Part shown: positions 1 to 7,915 of the stretch, in pieces
Numbering within the stretch: position 1 is the first letter of the stretch
Layout of the letters: each line of letters opens with the position of its first letter
NCBI GenBank assembly: GCA_964615305.1
Contig: CAZTNA010000014.1
Coordinates: 1 to 64,000, forward strand
Reading direction: 5' to 3'
From: Bog-950 sp964615305
GTDB lineage: Bacteria > Bacteroidota > Bacteroidia > Chitinophagales > LD1
Length of the DNA stretch: 64,000 nt
Position numbers and translations under genes: made by a program
The notes under the pieces: model-generated
The model's input: the letters and a program-made list of their open reading frames with translations, nothing else
The model's database searches: none
Told to the model about the DNA's origin: nothing

Positions 1-513
1 CTTTAAAACCAGTGCAGCTATAATGAGGGTTAACCAACTACTTTATAGTTCCGTTGTTTTTTACCTACGTGATAGACAATACATGACTGAGTAGTGTTGA
101 TTGGTAGGACTAAAGTGAACCAAGGCGAGGCATAAGTGAGGATGGAAAGGGGTAATTTGCCCCATTGCCAATTTAGACAATGAGCAATGGGTTGTGAGTA
201 GGGGCATAATTTAAAAGAGTTCATTGGATTACAATGAGAAAATGATAAACATCACCATGCCTATAAACTAAAAAACCCCCCGCACAGCGAGAGGCCTCTT
301 AGTTTAACCCTTAAAAACTAAAACGTAACAAATAGACGCTGCACGGGTTAGAATAGTTGCATGATAATACAAAAAAGGCTGCTCCACAGTTTACCCACAC
401 TCTGCTAACACAAAATCAGCTTTATCAACATACGTACAAACAGACACCCTGTTTGTTAGTGGAGAATTACGGATGTAGCGTGTTCCACAGTGTTCTACAT
501 TCACGCCCTGAAT
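1..513. other. Gene-poor left edge, no gene called
   Basis: I see no convincing gene here. Short open frames on both strands have no family resemblance. The only structure is at 265-305: the 7-nt arms AAACTAA and TTAGTTT flank a run of C residues and a GAGGCCTC palindrome, which looks like a degraded intrinsic terminator. Half-matches to the parS consensus (TGTTCCAC at 481-488) are not followed by the second half of the palindrome. Confidence 0.5.
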
Positions 514-1194
514 ATGAAATTGACTTATTACGGCCATGCCTGTTTCGGTATACAAGTTTCCGGTAAAAACCTGCTTTTTGACCCGTTTATACGCCCCAAC
601 GAGTTAGCTAAGCATATTGATGTGAATTCTATTCCTGCTGACTACATTTTTGTTTCGCACGCTCACTTTGATCACCTGTCCGATGCGCTGGAAATAGCCA
701 ACCGAACGGGGGCAAAAATAGTGTCGAACTACGAAATAGCTGAGTGGTTTAGGAAACAAGGCGCTAAAGTACACCCTATGAATCATGGGGGAAATTGGAG
801 CTTTAGTTTTGGCTCGATAAAATTGGTAGCTGCCGTGCATACCAGCAGTTTGCCGGATGGCAGCTACGGTGGCAATCCTGCCGGTTTTGTTATTGAAACT
901 GAAGAAGGAAATTTTTACTACAGTGGTGATACCGCGCTTACTTTAGATATGCAACTGATACCCCTTACCTGCAAGCCGTTAAACGCTGCCCTGCTGTGCA
1001 TTGGCAATAACTTTACCATGGGTATTGATGATGCAGTTGTTGCCAGCGATTTTGTGAAGTGCAACAAAGTAATTGGATTGCACTTCGATACGTTTGGCTA
1101 TATTAAGATAGACCATGCCGAAGCAGTGAAAAAATTTGCAGCTAAAGGAAAAGAACTAACACTGCTGGAGATTGGAAAAAGTTGTGAACTATAA
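514..1194 (+). CDS. Metal-dependent hydrolase, MBL fold (UPF0173/YtkL-like)
   Basis: Predicted soluble metallo-beta-lactamase-fold hydrolase of 226 residues, the usual length of the UPF0173 family. The metal-binding signature HAHFDHL is visible near residue 50, followed by the later conserved pieces SGDTALT and GLHFDT of this family. The substrate of UPF0173 proteins is unknown. I chose the ATG at 514 because the protein then begins MKLTYYGHACF, the standard family start; the frame is also open from a GTG at 490. It lies 38 nt upstream of parA on the same strand and may share its transcript. No signal peptide is seen. Confidence 0.88.
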   Translation: MKLTYYGHACFGIQVSGKNLLFDPFIRPNELAKHIDVNSIPADYIFVSHAHFDHLSDALEIANRTGAKIVSNYEIAEWFRKQGAKVHPMNHGGNWSFSFGSIKLVAAVHTSSLPDGSYGGNPAGFVIETEEGNFYYSGDTALTLDMQLIPLTCKPLNAALLCIGNNFTMGIDDAVVASDFVKCNKVIGLHFDTFGYIKIDHAEAVKKFAAKGKELTLLEIGKSCEL

Positions 1195-1198
1195 AACA

Positions 1199-1226
1199 AT
1201 TACGAATTACTAATTACGAAATACAA
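1199..1226. repeat. Heptamer-phased direct repeat upstream of parA
   Basis: Four units with a 7-nt period (consensus ATTACNA) fill most of the gap between the hydrolase stop and the parA start. The period is the same as in the nuo spacer repeats at 24.8-31.4 kb, but the word is different and no inverted partner is present. Confidence 0.6.
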
Positions 1227-1232
1227 AAGCAC

Positions 1233-2096
1233 ATGACAGCGAAGAAGAAGACAGAAAAAAAACGCGAAGCCAAAATTATTACACTGGCTAATCAAAAAGG
1301 CGGAGTAGGCAAAACCACTTCGGCCATAAATATAGCCGCTAGTTTAGCTGTGCTCGAATTTAAGACCTTGCTGATAGATGCCGACCCGCAGGCCAATGCT
1401 ACATCGGGCGTTGGGTTTGACCCCAAAGCTATTAAGACAAGCATTTACGAATGTTTGGTAAACGAAACCAAGGCACGCGATATTATTCTTGAAACCGATA
1501 CTCCGAATTTATTTCTGCTTCCATCTCACCTTGATCTGGTTGGTGCCGAAATTGAATTGATTAACCAGCCCAACCGCGAGCGCATTATGAAAGGCGTGCT
1601 GGATGAAATAAAACACGATTACGATTTTATCATCATAGACTGCTCTCCTTCTTTGGGTTTAATAACAGTGAATGCACTTACTGCTTCTAACTCTGTACTT
1701 ATCCCTGTGCAGTGCGAATACTTTGCATTAGAAGGTTTGGGCAAATTGCTGAACACAATAAAAATTGTGCAAAGCCGCTTAAACCCTGATTTAGAAATTG
1801 AAGGCATACTGTTGACTATGTTTGACCCACGGTTACGCTTGGCCAATCAGGTGGTAGACGAAATACGAAGACATTTTGAAACTATAGTGTACGAAACGGT
1901 AATTCACCGAAACACCCGCTTAGGCGAAGCCCCAAGCTTTGGTAAACCGGCAATTATGTACGATGCCGAAAGCAAAGGCAGTATTAACTACCTGAATTTA
2001 GTGCGCGAAATGTTGCAGCGCAACAACGCTACCAACATACCCGATGAACTCAAACAATTTAATTTAGCCGATGAAGACCCTGCTATAAATAACTAA
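1233..2096 (+). CDS. parA: Chromosome partitioning ATPase ParA/Soj
   Basis: Deviant Walker-type ATPase of the ParA/Soj/MinD family, 287 residues. It works with ParB bound to parS near the replication origin to move the chromosome. The deviant Walker A motif KGGVGKTT lies at residues 22-29, with the signature lysine at 22 and the P-loop lysine at 27. The A-prime motif DADPQANAT follows near residue 50 and the Walker B-like IIIDCSPSLG near 130. There is a short lysine-rich N-terminal extension (residues 1-12). parB follows 39 nt downstream on the same strand. No full parS site (TGTTnCACGTGnAACA) was found in the window. Confidence 0.97.
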   Translation: MTAKKKTEKKREAKIITLANQKGGVGKTTSAINIAASLAVLEFKTLLIDADPQANATSGVGFDPKAIKTSIYECLVNETKARDIILETDTPNLFLLPSHLDLVGAEIELINQPNRERIMKGVLDEIKHDYDFIIIDCSPSLGLITVNALTASNSVLIPVQCEYFALEGLGKLLNTIKIVQSRLNPDLEIEGILLTMFDPRLRLANQVVDEIRRHFETIVYETVIHRNTRLGEAPSFGKPAIMYDAESKGSINYLNLVREMLQRNNATNIPDELKQFNLADEDPAINN

Positions 2097-2135
2097 CGGA
2101 TGTTACACATTCCAAACTACTAATTACAACAAATT

Positions 2136-3038
2136 ATGACTGATAAGAAGAAGACCGTGCTGGGGCGAGGATTAAGTGCCTTGTTAGAAGCAAATGATAC
2201 GTCTGCCAAAGTAAAAGAGCGCAGCAATTCACCGGTATTGCTGCAAGCCGGTGCTGTTATAAATATACCTCTTGAGCAAATTGAGGTAAACCCTTTTCAG
2301 CCGCGAACTACCTTTGAAGAAGAAAGCTTGAACGAACTGGCCGATTCTATAAAAATTCATGGGGTAATACAGCCCATAACCGTTCGCAAAATAGAAAACA
2401 ACAAGTATCAATTAATAGCCGGAGAACGCAGATTGCGCGCTTCTAAACTAGCGGGTCGTAAGGATGTGCCTTCTTATGTGCGCAACGCTACAGACCAGGA
2501 AAGCATTGAAATAGCTCTGATAGAAAATATTCAACGAGAAGATTTGAACCCTCTCGAAATATCTATCAACTACAAACGCCTGCAAGATGAGTGTGATTTA
2601 ACACAAGAACAGTTAGCAGAACGTTTGGGTAAAAACCGAAGTACCGTAACCAACTTTTTGCGCCTGTTACGTTTACCCCCTGATGTGCAAGCCGCCCTGC
2701 GCGATAACAAAATAACCATGGGCCATGCCAAAGCCCTGATGAGTATTGATAACCCGTTGGCTTTGATTGATGCGTTTAAAGAAACTGTAAGTAAAGGGCT
2801 AAGCGTGCGGCAAGTGGAAGAACTGGTAAAAAACTATACCGGCAAACCCCAAAAAACTACGCAGTCTGCCAATAAAATAAATACTTTGCCGTTTACCGTA
2901 AAAAAAATGCAAGACCAACTAACGTCAGCATTAAGCACTAAAGTATTGATTAGCCGTTACCCTGATGGCAAGGGCGAGATTGTGGTCAAATTCTACAATG
3001 ATGACGATTTGGAGAGGATAGTAGAGGCCATGCAATAA
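2136..3038 (+). CDS. parB: Chromosome partitioning protein ParB/Spo0J
   Basis: ParB-family CTP-dependent DNA clamp, 300 residues, partner of the upstream ParA. The start KKTVLGRGLSALL is typical of chromosomal ParB proteins. The N-terminal domain shows NPFQPRTTF and the GERRLRA box (nucleotide-binding ParB core). A helix-turn-helix follows (LTQEQLAERLGKNRSTVTNFLRLL begins near residue 155), and a short C-terminal dimerisation region closes the protein. The next gene, for a DUF5683 protein, starts 19 nt downstream; parA-parB-DUF5683 is a recurrent order in Bacteroidota. Confidence 0.97.
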   Translation: MTDKKKTVLGRGLSALLEANDTSAKVKERSNSPVLLQAGAVINIPLEQIEVNPFQPRTTFEEESLNELADSIKIHGVIQPITVRKIENNKYQLIAGERRLRASKLAGRKDVPSYVRNATDQESIEIALIENIQREDLNPLEISINYKRLQDECDLTQEQLAERLGKNRSTVTNFLRLLRLPPDVQAALRDNKITMGHAKALMSIDNPLALIDAFKETVSKGLSVRQVEELVKNYTGKPQKTTQSANKINTLPFTVKKMQDQLTSALSTKVLISRYPDGKGEIVVKFYNDDDLERIVEAMQ

Positions 3039-3057
3039 ACAATCTTCAGCATTAGCC

Positions 3058-3846
3058 ATGTTATATTTCGGCAAGATAAGTTCCTATTTTTTTAGTGGCG
3101 GGCTTAAGTTAGCTGTCAGTATTGGGCTATTAACCATAGCCGGTTGCACACATGCACAAACCGTATTCGACACCGTATATGTTGCAGACACGTTGGTAAA
3201 AAAAGACTCAACAAGCTATACGCATCAACGCTTGAGGGCTCAACAAGTAATTAACTCATATTCAATTATTAAGATAGATTCTGCTGCACCTTTAGTAGAG
3301 ACTGATTTAGCACAGAAGAGAAAGCTTAGAAATAATCAATTTGTATGGAACGACCGCAAATACCGCAGTGATACAACAAGCGGAATTAAGGTAAAAAGAC
3401 ACAGCCCATTGTATGCTACTTTGTTTTCGCTGGCAGTACCCGGTTTAGGCCAGGCTTACAACCGCAAATACTGGAAAATACCGATTGTGTATGCCGGGCT
3501 GGGTGGGCTAGGTTATGCCTTGTATTATACCACATCAAACTTTTACGGCTACCGAAACGCCTACCGACTGCAAGTTGATGAAGACCCGTTTACGTTAGGA
3601 GAGTTTAAAGGGGTAACTGAAGCTAATGAACTAAAAACTTACCGCGACTATTACAAGCGTTATGTTGACTTAACCGCCATACTTACCGGTGTTTGGTATG
3701 CCTTAAACTTAGTTGATGCTGCGGTAGATGCCCATTTGTTTGAATGGAATATGAAAGACGACATACACCTTAGCTGGCAGCCGACAGCTTTACCGGCATA
3801 CAATCAGGCAGCAGTTCCGGGCGTTCGTTTTAGTTTAAGTTTTTAG
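3058..3846 (+). CDS. DUF5683 domain protein
   Basis: Protein of 262 residues with an N-terminal signal or anchor segment (about residues 10-34) and a DUF5683 core at about 110-230. The core shows HSPLYATLFSLAVPGLGQAY, then a hydrophobic glycine-rich hairpin and aromatic residues around YGYRNAYR. Its biochemical function is not known. Its place directly after parB is conserved in this phylum. The usual next genes of that block (dapB, lepB) are absent: the following gene is convergent and unrelated. Confidence 0.8.
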   Translation: MLYFGKISSYFFSGGLKLAVSIGLLTIAGCTHAQTVFDTVYVADTLVKKDSTSYTHQRLRAQQVINSYSIIKIDSAAPLVETDLAQKRKLRNNQFVWNDRKYRSDTTSGIKVKRHSPLYATLFSLAVPGLGQAYNRKYWKIPIVYAGLGGLGYALYYTTSNFYGYRNAYRLQVDEDPFTLGEFKGVTEANELKTYRDYYKRYVDLTAILTGVWYALNLVDAAVDAHLFEWNMKDDIHLSWQPTALPAYNQAAVPGVRFSLSF

Positions 3847-3938
3847 ACTACCTGTTGTACTTGGCCATTGCCATTTTTCGTTGATTTTGGCATAGTTACG
3901 AACGCTGACAGATTAATTCCGGCTATACTTAGGAGTTA

Positions 3939-6900
3939 TTACCTAACCAAGGTTACGTTGCCGGCTTGCTTTTCGCGCTTGCCATTGGCAAAGGTATATT
4001 CGGCCACCCAGGCATAGTTTGAAAGCGGTTGTTGCTGGTTTTTGTACGAGCCATCCCACCCTGCTGTAATATCATTAGTGGCAAACACCTGCTCACCCCA
4101 GCGGTTATAAACCCGTAACGAAAAATCAACCACCCCCACAAAGGTTCTGGCTCGGAAGATATCGTTTACGCCATCTCCGTTCGGAGAAAAGGCAGTAGGG
4201 ACATAGACCGAGTAGTCTATTACCACGCACGATTGATAGGTTACATTTAGCGCGCTTGAAACGGTGCAAGTATTGGCATCGGTAGCAGTTACTGAATAGG
4301 CTCCGGTAGTTTGCGGAGAAATGGTTTGGGTAGTTTCGCCATTGTTCCAGGTATAGCTTGTATATGTTGCGCCTGCATCGAGGGTAACTATGGAATCTTG
4401 ACAGGCTGTAATGTTGCTGCCTAAATTAATGGCTGTAGTGCTGAACTCAGTAACCACTGCAGAGGCAGTACCTGTGCAAGAGGCATCTGATGCAGTTACA
4501 GAATAACTGCCCTGTGTAACATTAACAACAGCAGCAGCGTTGCCATTGCTCCAAGTGTAGCTGGTTCCACCGCTGGCAGTTAACGAAGTGTTGCTATTAG
4601 GGCAATAACTCAATGCCCCACTAATGCTTACTGTTAGACTGGAAGCTTCGGTAACAGTAGCGGAGTTAACACCTGTGCAACCTAAAGCATCGGTGGCTGT
4701 AACGGTGTAGGTGCCCTGAGTAACAGTAACCGAAGGAGTAGTAGCCCCTGTAGTCCACACATATCCGACACCTCCAGTAGCTGTTAGAGTAGTGTTACCT
4801 CCTATACAGTAAGTTATAGAGCCGGTAATTGTTACAGCGGGGGGGGCATTTTCAGACACGATAACACTGGCCGATGCTGTGCAGTTGTTAGCATCAGTTC
4901 CGGTTACAGTGTAGTTTCCCTGCGTAACATTAATACCCGGTGTTGTACTATTACCCGCATCGTTCCACAGATAACCAACGCCTCCAGCGGCAGTAATGGT
5001 TGTATTGCTTCCCATGCAGTAGCTTAAAGTTCCGTTGATACTAATAGCAGGTGCACTTGTCTGTGTAACGTTAGCGTTAGCTGTGCCGGTGCATCCGGTG
5101 GCATCAGTTACAGTAACTGAATAAGTACCTTGTGAAACTGTGATGCTCGGTGTAGTGCTGCTGTTAGCGTCATTCCAGAGATAACCTGTTCCACCGCTGG
5201 CACTTATGGTGGTATTGCCGCCAGGGCAATGCGTTAATACCCCAGTGATGTTTATTGTTAAACTCGAAGACTCCGTTACAACCACAGAGGCGGTTGCGGT
5301 GCAGTTGTTGGCCGCTGTTACTGTTACTGTATAAGTGCCTTGTGTAACCGTAACCGAAGCAGTTGAAGCTGCATTGCTCCATAAATAGGTGCTTCCACCT
5401 GTTGCTGTAAGCGTAGTGTTGCCGCCTGTGCAATAGCTTAACGAACCGGTAATGGCTGATACTGGTGCGGCATCTTCGGTTACTGTTGCAGTGGCACTAG
5501 CTGTACAATTGTTTGTGGTACCGGTAACAGTGTAGCTACCTTGCGTTACAGAAATGCTTGGTGTAGTGCTGTTTCCGGCATCGCTCCAAACATACGAGGT
5601 GGCACCGTTAGCGGTAATAGTAGTATTACTTCCTGAACAGTAATTAAGAGTGCCCGTGATGCTTACGGTTGGCAAAGGAGTTTCGGTAACTGTAGCTGAA
5701 GCAGTGCTGGTGCAACCAGAATTATCGGTCACAGTTACGGAGTAAGATCCCTGAGTAACAGTAATGGTCTGTGTAGTACTGTTTAACAAATCGCTCCACA
5801 CATAGCTTACACCGCTTGATGCGGTAAGGGTTGTATTGGCTCCCTGACAATAAGTTAATGTACCCGTGATAGTTGCCGGTACGGCTACTAACTCAGTAAC
5901 GGTGGTAATAACCGTATCGCTACATCCGCTGGCGTTTGAAATTAACACGCCATACGTTCCTTGTGTAACTGTAACAGAAGCTGTGCTTCCTATTAGAGTT
6001 CCTCCTGCATCGCCCCAAATGTAGCTTACACCCCCACTAGCTGTAAGGGTAGTATTGCTACCAGTGCAATAAGTAAGTGAACCGCTAACACTGCCCGTGG
6101 GCGAAGGAAACTGAGCTCCGTTAGTGAAAGACGAACTGGGCGAAGAGTTACACCCTCCAGAAATAGCCTCTACTGTGTAGCTTGTACCCGTAGCCATACC
6201 GCTAATAGTTCCACCCGCACCTGCTGTAGGTCCGGTGGGGGTAAAAACGTACGTATAACCAGCATTATAGTTGCTGATGGTACTTACGCCATCTGAGGTA
6301 CAAGAAGGTGGTGTGGTGGTTACGGTTGGAATAGCGGGCGTTCCAAAAGCTGCTGAGTTGCTGAAAGGAGTGCTTGGAGGCGTGGCACAAGCACCTGAAC
6401 CAACAGTTACTGTGTAACTTGTTCCAAATGTCATACCGCTTATTAAACCGCCTGCACCTACAGTGGGCCCCGCAGGTGTAAATACGTAAGGGGTTCCTGC
6501 TGCATAATTACTGATAGTGCTTGTTCCATCGTTTGTGCATGTAGCTGGGGTACTTGATATGGTTGGTGTTACAGGTGTTGGTATGGTAGTAACATAAGTA
6601 ATAAGCACCGCTCCCGTACCTCCATTGCCACCTGCACCATCTCCACCTCCTGCTCCCCCGCCACCATAAATACCTCCGTTGCCTGAATTAGCTACCCCAC
6701 CTGCACCTCCGTAAGGTCCTGAAGAAGCTCCTCCATTTCCTCCTGTAGTTCCGCTTCCATTGCTACCCGCTATACCTGTAGTATTTGTAGTACCTCCGCT
6801 GGCACTACCCCCTGCTCCACCGTTTCCTGTGTTACCGCTGCCACCATAAAAAGAACAGGTATTACCGCGGTCGCCACGTGTGCCTCCATTGGCCGCCAAA

Positions 6901-7313
6901 TTTACTGCTGTACCACCCGCATCAGTTCCTGAAATAGTTGTGGTATTTCCTGCATTACCATGACCTCCGTTGCTATTATCGCCACCGTTAGAGCCGCCAC
7001 ATCCACCTGAGCCTATGCTGTACGAAAAGGAAGAGCCTGGTGTTACATTAATAGTGATAGTAGTGTATCCACCACCACCACCGCCACCACCGCCACGGGT
7101 GTTACAAATACCTCCATTACTACCACCCCCACCACCACCTGCACCGCCACCGCCACCATATACATGAAAAGTTAGCGATGTAACAGTACAAGGTACTGTC
7201 CATGTTCCGGTAACGGCAGCTGCACCACAGCTACCTCCGGGCAGGGTTACATCTTGCGCAACGGCTATAACAACAGACAATAGAACACAAAGTAGAGTAA
7301 AGAAATGTTTCAT
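3939..7313 (-). CDS. Giant secreted repeat protein with gliding-motility-type (CHU_C) C-terminus
   Basis: Predicted cell-surface adhesin of about 1,124 residues exported by Sec and then the type IX secretion system. A signal peptide (MKHFFTLLCVLLSVVIAVAQ) is followed by a very glycine-rich domain of about 220 residues, two repeats of about 80 residues, and eight to nine Ig-like repeats of about 68 residues with recurring words such as YCxGxNTTLTA and VTQGTYTVT. The last 90 residues (FSPNGDGVNDIF, RVYNRWGEQVF) are the CHU_C type B sorting domain. I start at the ATG at 7313 because the signal peptide begins there; a TTG at 7334 and an ATG at 7319 are in frame. It is convergent with the DUF5683 gene. 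The ligand cannot be predicted. Confidence 0.9.
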   Translation of the reverse strand: MKHFFTLLCVLLSVVIAVAQDVTLPGGSCGAAAVTGTWTVPCTVTSLTFHVYGGGGGAGGGGGGSNGGICNTRGGGGGGGGGYTTITINVTPGSSFSYSIGSGGCGGSNGGDNSNGGHGNAGNTTTISGTDAGGTAVNLAANGGTRGDRGNTCSFYGGSGNTGNGGAGGSASGGTTNTTGIAGSNGSGTTGGNGGASSGPYGGAGGVANSGNGGIYGGGGAGGGDGAGGNGGTGAVLITYVTTIPTPVTPTISSTPATCTNDGTSTISNYAAGTPYVFTPAGPTVGAGGLISGMTFGTSYTVTVGSGACATPPSTPFSNSAAFGTPAIPTVTTTPPSCTSDGVSTISNYNAGYTYVFTPTGPTAGAGGTISGMATGTSYTVEAISGGCNSSPSSSFTNGAQFPSPTGSVSGSLTYCTGSNTTLTASGGVSYIWGDAGGTLIGSTASVTVTQGTYGVLISNASGCSDTVITTVTELVAVPATITGTLTYCQGANTTLTASSGVSYVWSDLLNSTTQTITVTQGSYSVTVTDNSGCTSTASATVTETPLPTVSITGTLNYCSGSNTTITANGATSYVWSDAGNSTTPSISVTQGSYTVTGTTNNCTASATATVTEDAAPVSAITGSLSYCTGGNTTLTATGGSTYLWSNAASTASVTVTQGTYTVTVTAANNCTATASVVVTESSSLTINITGVLTHCPGGNTTISASGGTGYLWNDANSSTTPSITVSQGTYSVTVTDATGCTGTANANVTQTSAPAISINGTLSYCMGSNTTITAAGGVGYLWNDAGNSTTPGINVTQGNYTVTGTDANNCTASASVIVSENAPPAVTITGSITYCIGGNTTLTATGGVGYVWTTGATTPSVTVTQGTYTVTATDALGCTGVNSATVTEASSLTVSISGALSYCPNSNTSLTASGGTSYTWSNGNAAAVVNVTQGSYSVTASDASCTGTASAVVTEFSTTAINLGSNITACQDSIVTLDAGATYTSYTWNNGETTQTISPQTTGAYSVTATDANTCTVSSALNVTYQSCVVIDYSVYVPTAFSPNGDGVNDIFRARTFVGVVDFSLRVYNRWGEQVFATNDITAGWDGSYKNQQQPLSNYAWVAEYTFANGKREKQAGNVTLVR
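4255..6105. repeat. Tandem Ig-like domain repeats inside the adhesin gene
   Basis: About nine in-frame units of roughly 200 nt encode near-identical domains. Neighbouring units share long runs at DNA level, so recombination could change the copy number. The units differ mainly in the loop before VTQG. Confidence 0.85.
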
Positions 7314-7432
7314 GAGCATGCTGAATATTTTCAATGGTTATGGGTTTCGAAAATCAAATATAAAAAGCTATGCCTTAGATAAAATGTAGTGTGGTTAACA
7401 AAGAGGTAAAAGTTCTACCCCGATCAAACAAA

Positions 7433-7909
7433 TTAGTATTCGTACTTCACGGCTTTACCCCAACCGCTTATTCGCAAGAGAACAACTTCTTTAGTTGTGT
7501 CAACGGAGACATTGTCTTGTTTAAGCCGGATTGGTTTCAGGTTGTAGGTTAAATGGAAAATGTGTTGCTCTTTACAATCTGGAGGTAACAGCTCAAAAAG
7601 TTTAACAGGAGCCTGAGCAGGTAGCGACTTCATCCAAACGCCATTCCACATCAGCGTAAAGTTTTCAGTATTGCAACCAGTTATTTTTTTTGTAAACAAG
7701 TGAAGTGTATCGCCATGAACATAAATAGTATCTATGGGTATGACCTCTGTTGTGGATGTAAAAAACTCTTTGTCTTTCATTACTTTTCTGAAAGACAAAT
7801 CGTGAAGGGTGTCAACAACCGGAACTTGTACGGTTACTGATTTTTTGCCGGTGCCACACGCAGATAACAATGCGGCAAACAATGCCAAAACACAATACAG
7901 CTTGTTCAT
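7433..7909 (-). CDS. Small hypothetical lipoprotein
   Basis: Protein of 158 residues with a clear lipoprotein signal: a hydrophobic stretch ending in LLSACG, which puts the acylated cysteine at residue 18. No domain is recognised in the mature part. It lies 6 nt downstream of the protease gene on the same strand, so the two are probably co-transcribed, which would place it with the surface and secreted products of this block. Its function is unknown. Confidence 0.65.
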   Translation of the reverse strand: MNKLYCVLALFAALLSACGTGKKSVTVQVPVVDTLHDLSFRKVMKDKEFFTSTTEVIPIDTIYVHGDTLHLFTKKITGCNTENFTLMWNGVWMKSLPAQAPVKLFELLPPDCKEQHIFHLTYNLKPIRLKQDNVSVDTTKEVVLLRISGWGKAVKYEY

Positions 7910-7915
7910 TAGATT

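Noticed and set aside
30..224. 64-residue ORF on the minus strand at the left edge
   Set aside because: No family resemblance, no clear promoter and an amino-acid mix expected of non-coding sequence.
481..488. parS site near parAB
   Set aside because: Only half of the 16-bp palindrome is present here (TGTTCCAC) and at 2100 (TGTTACAC); the second halves do not match.
6970..7167. Proline-rich ORF on the plus strand
   Set aside because: It is the complement of the glycine codons in the adhesin gene.
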